From assembly GCF_008802365.1 (NCBI RefSeq), contig NZ_VZQZ01000009.1, forward strand, positions 1 to 60,183: a stretch of 60,183 bases of DNA, written 5' to 3'. Under the pieces are notes generated by a model. That model saw only the letters and a program-made list of their open reading frames with translations, was not told the DNA's origin and did not search any database. The translations under genes were made by a program, and so were the position numbers. This DNA comes from Oryzomonas japonica (GTDB lineage Bacteria > Desulfobacterota > Desulfuromonadia > Geobacterales > Pseudopelobacteraceae). The first letter of the stretch is position 1, and every line of letters begins with the position of its first letter. This document shows, piece after piece, positions 1-7,840 of this stretch.

Positions 1-132
1 TTTCAAACAGTCTCGGAAGAAGAGCTTGATCTAATTATAAAAAAGGTAAATCATCGACCAAGAAAGTGCCTCGACTACCGGACACCCCATGAAGTCTTTT
101 ATCAAGCTTCACGTGGTGCACTTACAATATGA
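1..132 (+). mobile_element. IS30-family transposase, C-terminal end (cut by window edge)
   Basis: Reading from base 1 in frame 1 gives 43 residues and a TGA stop. They include the segment NHRPRKCLDYRTPHEVFY, which is characteristic of the C-terminus of IS30-family DDE transposases (the usual form is LNxRPRKxLGYxTPxEVF). The 5' part lies outside the window, so intactness cannot be judged. No clear terminal inverted repeat can be recognised downstream. The surrounding DNA is much more AT-rich than the rest of the window, in keeping with a mobile or recently acquired region. Confidence 0.8.
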
Positions 133-168
133 ATTCACCAAAAACTATTATATAAATTAGTACTTTAT

Positions 169-783
169 TCATTTTATGTGGTCCTCTTCTTGCTGATGTA
201 ATTCTTTTATTATCTCTCTAAATATCTCTTGTTTACTCGTTTTTGTATCATATACGCTTCTTGCACGATACAGTTCTCCTTCATTACTAGCCAGGGGAAA
301 TTCCCAGGATATTGCATCCACAAACTCTTTTGAAAGATCAAGATACGATTCTATAAATTGTATATGGCCATTATGAGCATAGGTTTTTTTAAACCTTTCC
401 ATCTTAAAGATAATATCCTTACCCCACTTAAAGTCGGTTCGCATCTCATCGTCATACTCAGGGAACCGATAAATAGCTTTGCTATTCCACGCCACGTATC
501 CCTTCTTATAAACAATCACTTCAGGAGGGGTGATGGAAGGCCTCAGTAATGACACTCCTGGAATTTTAAATTTCCCCTCCTTGTCAGTTACCGCTTCCTG
601 GATCGCGTATGTCTCTGTATGTGAAAGCCCAATCCCTACGGTTACAAACCATTCAGCATGGACAATCGCGCCTTCTATGGGCGTTTTTGATTCATCATCA
701 ATGACAATTCCGGTAAGAGGCCCTGAACAGCCGGAAACAAAAAGCATGATTGTTGTTAGTACTACAAAGATAACTTTAGTCAT
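169..783 (-). CDS. predicted lipoprotein with carboxypeptidase-regulatory-like fold
   Basis: This 204-aa protein starts with a lipoprotein signal peptide: a charged N-terminus, a hydrophobic stretch and a lipobox ending LFVSGC, with the Cys near residue 19. The mature part begins GPLTGIVIDDESKTPIEGAIV and continues with a VTDKEGKFKIPGV segment. That pattern resembles the CarboxypepD_reg-like/peptidase-associated beta-sandwich. The C-terminal half has no recognised motif. The gene stands alone between a transposase end and a transposase remnant in AT-rich DNA, so transfer is likely. The function is unknown; it is most likely an outer-membrane or periplasm-facing lipoprotein. Confidence 0.75.
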   Translation of the reverse strand: MTKVIFVVLTTIMLFVSGCSGPLTGIVIDDESKTPIEGAIVHAEWFVTVGIGLSHTETYAIQEAVTDKEGKFKIPGVSLLRPSITPPEVIVYKKGYVAWNSKAIYRFPEYDDEMRTDFKWGKDIIFKMERFKKTYAHNGHIQFIESYLDLSKEFVDAISWEFPLASNEGELYRARSVYDTKTSKQEIFREIIKELHQQEEDHIK

Positions 784-830
784 CGTCAGTACTCCTTTAC
801 CTCCCAGAATCCGTTTTCATCTTTCAGGGC

Positions 831-857
831 AATTCCAGGAACAGGATACTTAATTAT
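831..857. repeat. direct repeat, left copy (flanks transposase remnant)
   Basis: This 27-bp segment matches positions 1145-1171 at 25 of 27 bases, in the same orientation. The shared core is ACAGGATACTTAATTAT. The two copies bracket the transposase remnant at 897-1148. They are probably the ends recognised by a REP-associated tyrosine transposase, or a duplicated target. Confidence 0.7.
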
Positions 858-896
858 AAAAAAACTAGAAAAACTATGGTGTCAGACCTACACAAT

Positions 897-1148
897 TTAC
901 AATCCCAGCCTTGCTCCCATCTTTCTAACGCGCGTTCCCAGCTCTTTATCTCGTTCCATCTCCTGCTCGAACCGGCTGCTCGTCTGTGATACCGCCGATT
1001 CCTTTATCCCAAATTGCTTGCCTATCTCCTTCAGTGTGGCTCCGCTGTATTTATGACAAAGATAGATGCCTGCTTTTCTGGATAACCTGTAGTTTGCCGC
1101 CAGAGTTTCCGCCACCGTGATGATCGCATCCAGTGTGGGCCTGTAATT
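897..1148 (-). pseudogene. REP-associated tyrosine (Y1) transposase, C-terminal remnant
   Basis: The open frame runs from just after an in-frame TAG (1149-1151) to the stop at 897. It encodes about 83 residues, including PTLDAIITVAETLAANYRLS and a DnaA-like helix-turn-helix segment (GATLKEIGKQFGIKESAVSQ). This is the C-terminal helix-turn-helix extension seen on Y1 (HUH) transposases of the REP-associated type common in Geobacter. The catalytic HUH domain is absent, so this is a decayed fragment. An internal ATG at 1115 exists, but nothing suggests independent expression. Confidence 0.75.
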
Positions 1149-1171
1149 CTAGGGACAGGATACTTAATTAT
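1145..1171. repeat. direct repeat, right copy (flanks transposase remnant)
   Basis: This is the partner of 831-857 with two mismatches. It lies directly upstream of the truncated transposase reading frame and overlaps its in-frame TAG. The remnant was therefore probably shortened by deletion up to this element. Confidence 0.7.
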
Positions 1172-1471
1172 TGTTCCTTCAGTTCTGGCCGCGTCTTTTG
1201 CAAACATGACAAATACCAAAACACACCCCTTTCCTCTTCTACATCACAAAAAACAACTTTTCAATGCAATTTCAAAGTGTTAAAAAAATTAACACTCCGT
1301 GACCGCCCTTCCCATCCTGCCGTTTTCACATAAGAAAACACAGAAATTGAACAGCATAATTCCCTCAACTGTTTCATTTCGATACAAACATTTTTGATTG
1401 TGACGCGGATTACACGGGGAAGCGGCTTCCAAAAGACAACAAACAACGCAGGAGAGTCCAACGCAGGACGC
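1172..1471. other. intergenic region without recognisable gene
   Basis: This AT-rich spacer lies between the transposase remnant and the tRNA terminator. Short open frames occur on both strands, but none has a ribosome binding site or a recognisable product. No repeat of the kinds listed elsewhere in the window is present. Confidence 0.5.
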
Positions 1472-1500
1472 AAAAAAGCCAGGCTTTTGGCCTGGCTTGT
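1472..1500 (-). terminator. Rho-independent terminator of tRNA-Gly
   Basis: On the minus strand the stem AAGCCAGGC/GCCTGGCTT with an AAAA-type loop is followed by a run of T. It lies 11 bases downstream of the encoded CCA end of the tRNA. Confidence 0.85.
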
Positions 1501-1510
1501 GCGCTCTAAA

Positions 1511-1585
<75 letters not shown>

Positions 1586-1599
1586 TTGGTGAGTTTTGT

Positions 1600-1628
1600 T
1601 TTCTACCAAAATCAGGCCCGTGTGTCAA
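1600..1628 (-). promoter_or_regulatory. sigma-70 promoter of tRNA-Gly
   Basis: On the minus strand there is a perfect TTGACA (1623-1628), a 17-bp spacer and TAGAAA (1600-1605). The box ends 14 bases before the mature 5' end of the tRNA. Confidence 0.75.
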
Positions 1629-1674
1629 CATTTTTTGTACAATTTTTTTCAATGTAACCACAAACCCCTTTCCG

Positions 1675-2862
1675 TCAGGCCCCCGGCGCACCGGTAACTG
1701 CCCGGTAAACCTCGGCCAGACGGGCGCCCCTGGCCTGCCAGGCGTGGTCCTTGACCGCCTTGGCCCGGACCCGTTCCCCCCGCCCCTTCAACCCGTCCCG
1801 GTCCGCCAGCAGGTCCGCGATGCGGGCGGCGAAGGCGGTGGTATCCCCCAGGGGCGCATAGACGCCGGTATCCCCCAGGATCTCCCGGTTGACCGGGGTG
1901 TCGAAGACCACCACCGGCAGGGCGCAGGCCATGTAGTTGAAGAGCTTGCCGTTGGCCTCGGTCAACGACAGCTTGGGGGACACGGCCAGGTCCGCCGCCG
2001 AGAGAAAGAGCGGCGCCTCCCGGTAGTCCACCTTGCCGGTGAAGGTGATCATGTCGCCGATCCCCCGCGCCTCGGCCGCGGCCCGGTAGCGCTCCACGGG
2101 GAAGCCCATGATGAGGAAGCGGGCTCGCACCCCCTGGGCCTTCAGGAGCGCTATGGCGTCCAAGAGCAGGTCCGTGCCCTGGTAAGCGCTCATGAGGCCC
2201 AGGTAGGCCACCACAGGCTCTTCCAGGGCGATCCCGAGCCTATTTCGCGCCTCCTGCCGGTCATGGGGGCGGAACTGGTCCGTATCCACGCCGTCGATGA
2301 CCGAAACGAGGCGTTCGGGGGCCACCCCCCAATTTTTCGTCAGATCGGCGTACCCGGCGCTGGAACTGGTGACGATCCGGTCGGCACAATTGTTGATAAA
2401 CCGCTCGGCCCAGCGGAAGATGCGGGCCGCGCGGGAGTCGGCCTGGAAAAAGCCGTGGTCGATGCATTCGCCGCTGAGACTCCCCTGGTAGTCGAAGATC
2501 AGGGGGGCGCGGGTCACGAGCTTGAGCAGCCAGCCGATGGCGGCCCCTTCGTGCAGGTGGGCGTGGATGACCTGGGGGCGGAAGCGGAGGCTGAAGGCTG
2601 TGGCCTTGCCGAGCAGCAGGAGGTCGAGGTAGAGCTTGTGACAGGAGGGGCCGGCTTCCAGGCGGTTGTACCACGGTATCCGCGGGATGCGCACTACCGG
2701 GATACCGAGCAGGTCCCGGCCGATGTGGTAGGTGACGATGCGCACGTCGTGGCCCAGGGCGCGGAGAGCGCGGGCTTCCTCGTAGATGCGCACATGGCAG
2801 CCCCGATCCGCGAAATAGGGGGTCGGCGCCACCATGAGGATCCTCAGCCCGCCATCAGCCAA
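1675..2862 (-). CDS. GT4-family glycosyltransferase
   Basis: This 395-aa cytoplasmic or membrane-associated glycosyltransferase has two Rossmann domains (GT-B fold). The N-terminal domain holds LRILMVAPTPYFADRGCHVRIYE (written in part as MVAPTPYFADRG), with a Gly loop. The C-terminal domain has VSVIDGVDTDQFRP, VAYLGLMSAYQGTDLLLDAI and the sugar-nucleotide segment SLTEANGKLFNYMACALPVV, whose Glu matches the conserved acidic residue of the E-x7-E region. The start is uncertain. A TTG at 2862 overlaps the end of the upstream gene by 8 bases, while the first ATG in frame is at 2835. It forms a unit with two GT2 enzymes, probably building a surface polysaccharide or lipid-linked glycan; the substrate is unknown. 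Confidence 0.85.
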   Translation of the reverse strand: MADGGLRILMVAPTPYFADRGCHVRIYEEARALRALGHDVRIVTYHIGRDLLGIPVVRIPRIPWYNRLEAGPSCHKLYLDLLLLGKATAFSLRFRPQVIHAHLHEGAAIGWLLKLVTRAPLIFDYQGSLSGECIDHGFFQADSRAARIFRWAERFINNCADRIVTSSSAGYADLTKNWGVAPERLVSVIDGVDTDQFRPHDRQEARNRLGIALEEPVVAYLGLMSAYQGTDLLLDAIALLKAQGVRARFLIMGFPVERYRAAAEARGIGDMITFTGKVDYREAPLFLSAADLAVSPKLSLTEANGKLFNYMACALPVVVFDTPVNREILGDTGVYAPLGDTTAFAARIADLLADRDGLKGRGERVRAKAVKDHAWQARGARLAEVYRAVTGAPGA

Positions 2863-3805
2863 GGTTGACTCGGTCCCGGATCACGTAGATCGGCTTGCCC
2901 TGGGATTCGAAGTAGGTCCGGGCGTTCAGTTCCCCCAGAAGGCCCAGGACGATGAACTGGACCCCCATGAAGAGCAGGAAGGCGGTGAGGATCAGGAGCG
3001 GGTTGCGGTTCATGCTCATGTTGTCGAAGATCTTCATGTACAGGGTCGTGCCGCCCGAGAGGCAGCCGGCCAGCAGGGTGTAGATCCCCCACTTGCCGAA
3101 GAGTTGGATCGGCTTGGTGGAGTAGGCCATGAGGAACTTGACCGTCATCAGGTCCAGCACCACCCGCAGGGTGCGGGAGATGCCGTACTTGCTCGTGCCG
3201 TACAGGCGCGGGCGGTGGTTGACCGGCAGTTCCGCGACCTTTGCCCCCACCTGGGAGGCCAGGGCCGGCACGAAGCGGTGCATCTCGCCGTAGAGGTTGA
3301 TGCCGTCCAGCACCTCGCGGCGGTAGGCCTTGAGGGTGCAGCCGTAGTCGTGCAGGTGCACGCCGGTCAGCCGGGAGATGAGGGCGTTGGCCAGCAGGGA
3401 GGGTATCTTGCGGGTGATGAAGGTGTCCTTGCGGTCCTTGCGCCACCCGGAGACCACGTCGTACCCCTCGTGGAGCTTCGCCAGGAGGCGGGGGATGTCG
3501 GCCGGGTCGTTCTGGAGGTCGCCGTCCATGGGGATGATGACCGCCCCCTTGGCCGCGTCGAAGCCGGCGGCCATGGCGGCGGTCTGGCCGAAGTTGCGGC
3601 GGAAGCGCAGGAGCTTCACCCGCTGGTCCTGGGCGGCAATCTCCTTCAACAGCGTGAACGAGCTATCGCTCGAACCGTCATCCACAAAGATGGTCTCGTA
3701 TTCCAGGGAGGTCCGGGCCAGGGCGTCACGAATGCTTTCGTAGAGCGCCGCCACGTTCTCCTCCTCGTTGTAGATCGGCACGACAATGCTCAACTCCATA
3801 CTCAC
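2855..3805 (-). CDS. GT2-family glycosyltransferase with two C-terminal membrane segments (DPM1/GtrB-like)
   Basis: The protein has 316 aa. The N-terminal GT-A domain shows SIVVPIYNEEENV, the nucleotide-binding IFVDDGSSD, and the metal-binding IPMDGDLQNDP (DxD-like). The middle has GWRKDRKDTF. Two hydrophobic segments near residues 230-290 (IYTLLAGCLSGGTTLYM and LLILTAFLLFMGVQFIVLGLLGEL) anchor it in the membrane. This layout fits polyprenyl-phosphate sugar transferases such as GtrB or ArnC, which charge undecaprenyl phosphate on the cytoplasmic face. The start is GTG 3805, six bases downstream of an AAGGGGG motif; ATG 3799 is the alternative. It overlaps the next gene by 8 bases, so the two are co-translated. 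Confidence 0.87.
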   Translation of the reverse strand: MSMELSIVVPIYNEEENVAALYESIRDALARTSLEYETIFVDDGSSDSSFTLLKEIAAQDQRVKLLRFRRNFGQTAAMAAGFDAAKGAVIIPMDGDLQNDPADIPRLLAKLHEGYDVVSGWRKDRKDTFITRKIPSLLANALISRLTGVHLHDYGCTLKAYRREVLDGINLYGEMHRFVPALASQVGAKVAELPVNHRPRLYGTSKYGISRTLRVVLDLMTVKFLMAYSTKPIQLFGKWGIYTLLAGCLSGGTTLYMKIFDNMSMNRNPLLILTAFLLFMGVQFIVLGLLGELNARTYFESQGKPIYVIRDRVNLG

Positions 3806-3839
3806 CGTGTCCCCCTTGTATCCAAGCGTTCTGAAATAG

Positions 3840-4814
3840 TCATACTGCGGCGGCTGGCGGGTCGTTCAGCCCCTTCACCTGCCGCAGGGTCACCTCACCC
3901 CCCGGCTTGGGCCGCCTGCCGAGCAGGGCGCCCAGCGCCCCCCACCAGAGGCCGGCCCCATAGGCCAAGTGGATGATGGCGTAGATGAGCGGCAGCCGCG
4001 GGAACATCCCCAGGCTGCGCGCCCGGGCCGCCTCCCCGGCGGAAACGGCCAGGAGCAGGAGCCCGTAGCAGGCCAGGGGCAGCCGGAACAGCGACCCCGG
4101 GAAAAGCGGCACGAGCAAGGCGTAGGCCAGGAACAGGGCCGGCAGCAGGCTGACCGGCCGGACGCGCCTGCTGATGAGCGTCTGTTCGGCCCTGCCCCGG
4201 CCGTAGTTCAAAAACTGGCGGCAGAGCAGGCGCCAGGTCGGCCGCTGGCTGCGAAAGACCGCCAGACGCGGATCGTGGATCAGCCCCTCCCCGGCATGCT
4301 GCATCCGGTCCAGGAGTTCGTTTTCCTCGTTGGGATAGAGCCGTTCGTCCAGGCCGCCGAAAGCGAGGAATCGCTCCCGGCGAAAGCTCAGGTTGCACAG
4401 GATCAGCTCGCTGTCGTTGGTCAGGCGCGCCTCCCCCTGCGCCCGGTAGCGGTTGCGCATCCCGCCGCCGCCCAAGGCCGAGGCCAGGGCCGTGCCGATG
4501 CTCCGTTGCAGGATGGAGTCGCTGGCCGGGGTGAGGGACGGGCCGCCCACGGCCGTCACGCGAGGGCTCTCGAAGTGCCCGGCGACCACGGTGAGATAAT
4601 CGGGGGCGGTGAGGGAGTCGTCGTCCAGGAAACAGACGATCTCCCCCTGGGCCTGGGCCACCGCAGTATTCCTCTGGCGGCTCGGGCTGTATCCCTCGGC
4701 CACGATGATCTCATAGCGGTCACGCGGGTACTCCACCGCCGCCAGCCGCTGGGCGGCCGTTACGCTGAAACCCGGCTTGACCGGAATAATGATGGAAATG
4801 GTTGGTTTGTTCAT
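3840..4814 (-). CDS. GT2-family glycosyltransferase, membrane-associated
   Basis: From the ATG at 4814 this is a 324-aa protein beginning MNKPTISIIIPVKPGF. The GT-A features are IIVAEGYSPSRQRNTAV and the acidic VCFLDDDSLTAPDYL. The middle carries NLSFRRERFLAFGGLDERLYPNEENELLDRM, with the ED/E-type acceptor-site acids. A C-terminal pair of hydrophobic stretches (LLPALFLAYALLVPLFPG and IYAIIHLAYGAGLWWGALGALLG) suggests membrane attachment. It is probably the first gene of the three-gene glycosyltransferase set. No ribosome binding site is visible: the six bases before ATG 4814 are the T run of a terminator hairpin, so the true start or expression mode is unclear. Confidence 0.82.
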   Translation of the reverse strand: MNKPTISIIIPVKPGFSVTAAQRLAAVEYPRDRYEIIVAEGYSPSRQRNTAVAQAQGEIVCFLDDDSLTAPDYLTVVAGHFESPRVTAVGGPSLTPASDSILQRSIGTALASALGGGGMRNRYRAQGEARLTNDSELILCNLSFRRERFLAFGGLDERLYPNEENELLDRMQHAGEGLIHDPRLAVFRSQRPTWRLLCRQFLNYGRGRAEQTLISRRVRPVSLLPALFLAYALLVPLFPGSLFRLPLACYGLLLLAVSAGEAARARSLGMFPRLPLIYAIIHLAYGAGLWWGALGALLGRRPKPGGEVTLRQVKGLNDPPAAAV

Positions 4815-4840
4815 AAAAAAGCCGGGAATTACTTCCCGGC
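4815..4840 (-). terminator. Rho-independent terminator abutting a start codon
   Basis: On the minus strand GCCGGGAA, loop GTAA, TTCCCGGC is followed by six T and then directly by the ATG of the glycosyltransferase at 4814. It probably ends the resB-ccsB transcript. Its position means that it also lies inside any longer reading frame of the glycosyltransferase. Confidence 0.8.
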
Positions 4841-4907
4841 TCATATAATCACAGTCGCTGGACAAAATCACCAAAAATGTTGCCGAAACAACACAATGGC
4901 GGTTTTA

Positions 4908-5050
4908 CAGGTTGTTTAAAAACGTTATGAGGAAGGCCGGATGCCAGGCGCCCGGAACGGAGCGGCCGAGGCATAACAATCAGTTAGCCGAGGTCGTGAG
5001 TACCGCGCAACGCCGCAGACGGCTCTCCGCAATAGTTTTTCAACAACCTG
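4908..5050. repeat. dispersed inverted-repeat element, family C (copy 1, divergent interior)
   Basis: The element begins CAGGTTGTTTAAAAA and ends TTTTTCAACAACCTG, forming terminal inverted repeats around about 110 bases. The ends match the elements at 9804-9926 and 55418-55540; the interior differs from theirs. It fills the gap between ccsB and the glycosyltransferase terminator. Confidence 0.75.
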
Positions 5051-5905
5051 CTACATCTTTGAGCTGCCGTAGCTGTGCAGCCCGGACAGAAACAGGTTGA
5101 CCCCCAGGTAGCAGAAGATGGTGGCCGCGAACCCGATGATGGAGAGCCAGGCGGCGCGCTTGCCGACCCAGCCGCGGGTGAAGCGGGCGTGGAGGAACGC
5201 GGCGTACACGAACCAGACGATGAGGGACCAGGTTTCCTTGGGGTCCCAGCTCCAGTAGGTGCCCCAGGCGTAGTTGGCCCAGGCCGCGCCGGTGATGATC
5301 CCCAGGGTCAACAGCGGGAAGCCGATCATGATCGCCCGGTAGTTCAGGTCGTCGAGCACCCGGATAGGGGGGAACATGCCCATGAGGCCGCCGGCTGCGC
5401 CGCCCCCGCTCTCTTCGCTCTTGGCCTTGACCAGGTACATGATGGAGATGCCGCAGGCCACGGCGAAGGCCGCATAGCCTAAGAAGCAGGTGACGACGTG
5501 GTACAGGAGCCAGTTACTCTGAAGCGCCGGGACGAGCGGCTCGATGCCGCTGTGCATGCCGAGCTGGGCCCAAGCCATGCCCAACAGGGCAAAGGGGACC
5601 ACGAAAGCGCCGACGATACGGTATTTGTACTTCAACTCGATGAACATGTAGATGAGGATGATGGTCCAGGAGAAGAAGACCACCGATTCGTACAGGTTGG
5701 AGAGCGGCGCATGGCCGTACCCCATGTCGTAGGACTCTTTCCAGCGCAGGGCGATGGCCAGGGTCTGGACGGCGAAGCCGGCATAGGCCAGCAGGCTGCC
5801 GGTCAGGCCGATGGCTTTGTTCTTGCTGGCGAGGAAAGCGAAGAAGACAACCATGGACGCCATGTAGGCGAGCGTTGTCACGTTGAAGAGCAGTGAACTT
5901 GTCAT
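5051..5905 (-). CDS. ccsB: cytochrome c biogenesis protein CcsB (CcsA/ResC-type haem handling protein)
   Basis: The protein is 284 aa with about eight hydrophobic segments. The tryptophan-rich WWD motif WGTYWSWDPKETWSLIVW sits near residue 215, facing the periplasm, and binds haem for delivery to apocytochromes c. Conserved His residues (for example LLYHVVTC and FLHARF) are candidate haem ligands. With ResB it forms the System II cytochrome c synthetase. It starts at ATG 5905, 17 bases after the resB stop, and both genes are probably one operon. Family naming varies: the same WWD protein is called CcsA or ResC in Gram-positives and chloroplasts. Confidence 0.93.
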   Translation of the reverse strand: MTSSLLFNVTTLAYMASMVVFFAFLASKNKAIGLTGSLLAYAGFAVQTLAIALRWKESYDMGYGHAPLSNLYESVVFFSWTIILIYMFIELKYKYRIVGAFVVPFALLGMAWAQLGMHSGIEPLVPALQSNWLLYHVVTCFLGYAAFAVACGISIMYLVKAKSEESGGGAAGGLMGMFPPIRVLDDLNYRAIMIGFPLLTLGIITGAAWANYAWGTYWSWDPKETWSLIVWFVYAAFLHARFTRGWVGKRAAWLSIIGFAATIFCYLGVNLFLSGLHSYGSSKM

Positions 5906-5922
5906 AAACTAGGTAACCTCCG

Positions 5923-7287
5923 CTAGATTTTCAGGTTTTTAAACTTGTCGGACAGCTCTTCGAACTGCATCTGGAATGCTGCCTGGTTCTTGCTGGCGTT
6001 GCCGTACATGCGGGCATACCCCTTGGAGACGACGATCCAGACCCGTTTGTGAGACATGAAGAAGGCGATGAATAGGCCGCACACCATCAGGGTGCACCCC
6101 AGCCAGACCACCCAGACGCCCGGGTCCTTGGCCACCTGGAGGCCGGTGTACATCTTGGCGTTGGAGCCTTCGTACACGACCTGCAACGCGTCGCCCCGCT
6201 GGGCATTGGCATCGGGGAAGTCCTTGAACACGATATAGGTCTGGGGAACCCCGCCCTTCTGAGTTACCTCGATCCTGGCAGCCGGCCCGGAAAAATTGGG
6301 CATGAACTGGCGGATATCCGGGGTCGTCTCCAACAGCTTGAAGGTGGTGCCGTCCTTCAGGACGGTCGCCTGCCCATCCCGCAGGGTGAGGTGGTCGCTA
6401 AAACCGCCCGCGCGCGCCTGCACCGAGAAGCTGTGGTCGCTGCTCTCCGTGGCCTGGCCGTAACTGGACTGGTAAAAGGTGAACCCCTTGTAGGAGAGCG
6501 GTTCGTTCACCACGACCCGGACATTGGTGAGCCCCTTGACCGGCTGGCCGTTTTCCAGGACCGTCAGGATGCTCTTGAACTCCTTGGGCGCGCCGGAGTC
6601 GTAGAAGGTGACGTTGAACTTCTCGCAGCGGACTTCAAACCCCAGGGGGATCTCGGCGCCGCTGTTGGCCTGGATGCTCGATATCCCGGTGCCCTCGACG
6701 ATGGCGGCAAACCCTTTATATCCGAACAGCGATCCGAGGATGGCGCCGACGAAGATCACGAGGATGCTCAGGTGGACGACATACACCCCCAGGCGGCACC
6801 AGGCGTTCTTCTGGGCAAAGAGATGGTATTCACCGTCCTGCTCAGTCACGACCGGAGCACCGAACTCCTTGCCGAGAAACTCCGCCAGGGCCTCGCGTCC
6901 CTTGTCGAGCGACGCCGTAATCTTGAGATCCTGCTTCAGGGAAAAGCCGTTGCGCTGACTTTCGCCCAGTACCAGGTTCGGTTCGCTGATAAATTTGAAG
7001 ACGTGCGGCAGACGTTTGATGGAACAGCAGATCAGATTGACGCTGAAGACGTACAGCAGCAGAATGAACCACCAACTGTGGTACATGTCGAAAAAGCCGA
7101 GCTTGGAATATATTTGGAGCTTTACGGGGCTGATCGAGGCCACGTACTCCGGCGGCAGTTTACCCTGGGGCAGGATCGTGCCGATGATGGAGGTAAGGGC
7201 CAGGGAGATCAGCAGGGAAATGGTGAGTTTGAGTGAACAGAAAAAATCCCAAAGTGCCTGAGCGAAGCTGCGGTTGGTGGTTGCCAA
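5923..7287 (-). CDS. resB: cytochrome c biogenesis protein ResB
   Basis: This 454-aa membrane protein has three N-terminal hydrophobic segments (ISLLISLALTSIIGTILPQG, WFILLLYVFSVNLICCSI and VYVVHLSILVIFVGAILGSLFG). A large periplasmic domain follows, with the family signature FYQSSYGQ near residue 275, and a last hydrophobic segment VWVVWLGCTLMVCGLFIAFFM. ResB is the apocytochrome-side partner of CcsB in System II maturation. The start appears to be TTG 7287, because GGGAGAG lies six bases upstream and no ATG fits better. A ppcA-like cytochrome, a likely client, lies just upstream. Confidence 0.93.
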   Translation of the reverse strand: MATTNRSFAQALWDFFCSLKLTISLLISLALTSIIGTILPQGKLPPEYVASISPVKLQIYSKLGFFDMYHSWWFILLLYVFSVNLICCSIKRLPHVFKFISEPNLVLGESQRNGFSLKQDLKITASLDKGREALAEFLGKEFGAPVVTEQDGEYHLFAQKNAWCRLGVYVVHLSILVIFVGAILGSLFGYKGFAAIVEGTGISSIQANSGAEIPLGFEVRCEKFNVTFYDSGAPKEFKSILTVLENGQPVKGLTNVRVVVNEPLSYKGFTFYQSSYGQATESSDHSFSVQARAGGFSDHLTLRDGQATVLKDGTTFKLLETTPDIRQFMPNFSGPAARIEVTQKGGVPQTYIVFKDFPDANAQRGDALQVVYEGSNAKMYTGLQVAKDPGVWVVWLGCTLMVCGLFIAFFMSHKRVWIVVSKGYARMYGNASKNQAAFQMQFEELSDKFKNLKI

Positions 7288-7420
7288 TGGTCTCTCCCGA
7301 TCATGATGTCAACGGCCCGCCGCCCCGGGCGGCAGGCTTGATGCAGGTAACTTTAGCGCAAGAACAATAAAAAATGTACTCTTTTTTTTCGGAATCGTTC
7401 CGATTTACACCCCTGAGCAT

Positions 7421-7458
7421 AAAAAAAGAGGGATAACAACAGGCTAGCGTTATCCCTC
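7421..7458 (-). terminator. Rho-independent terminator of the ppcA-like gene
   Basis: On the minus strand GAGGGATAAC and GTTATCCCTC form a 10-bp stem with an 11-base loop, followed by seven T. It begins 34 bases after the cytochrome stop and separates it from resB. Confidence 0.88.
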
Positions 7459-7492
7459 TCAAAGCTACGTTAAAACGATACGATCCGGGTGA

Positions 7493-7756
7493 TTACTTGT
7501 GGCACTCTTTGCAGCTCGTGGGGCCTTTTTTGCCTTCGGCGTGGCAGCCTTTACAGTTTTTGTGAGCCCATTCCTTGCCGAAGCCTTCGATCTTGCCCGG
7601 TTTTGTTTCATGGCACTTTTTGCAGTTGCCGACAGCGGCAACGTGGGCCTTGTGGGGGAACTTCACTCCTTTTTTCATCTCGATGAATTCAGGAGCGGCA
7701 AAGGCGGTGCCCGCAAACGCGACCAGGGCAAACAGCGCAACAACAACTTTTTTCAT
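7493..7756 (-). CDS. PpcA-family periplasmic triheme cytochrome c7
   Basis: The protein has 87 aa from ATG 7756 (AGGAGG is correctly spaced upstream; a longer frame to 7810 runs into the promoter). The signal peptide is MKKVVVALFALVAFAGTAFA with cleavage after AFA. The mature part carries three CxxCH haem sites (CKKCH, CKGCH, CKECH) plus extra His residues (FPHKAHVAA, EWAHKN) for bis-His ligation. Segments PGKIEGFGKE and KKGPTSCKECHK closely resemble Geobacter sulfurreducens PpcA. It shuttles electrons between the inner membrane quinol side and outer-membrane cytochromes. It has its own promoter and terminator and stands next to resB-ccsB. Confidence 0.95.
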   Translation of the reverse strand: MKKVVVALFALVAFAGTAFAAPEFIEMKKGVKFPHKAHVAAVGNCKKCHETKPGKIEGFGKEWAHKNCKGCHAEGKKGPTSCKECHK

Positions 7757-7793
7757 TTTATTCCTCCTTGGGAAAATGGTAAAAAACTCGCTA

Positions 7794-7823
7794 AAACTAC
7801 TACATGGCAAAAAAGGATGTCAA
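7794..7823 (-). promoter_or_regulatory. probable sigma-70 promoter of the ppcA-like gene
   Basis: On the minus strand TTGACA (7818-7823), an 18-bp spacer and TAGTTT (7794-7799) precede the AGGAGG and ATG. The promoter sits in the short gap after purE. Confidence 0.6.
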
Positions 7824-7840
7824 GCAAAAAGCCCTCCGGC

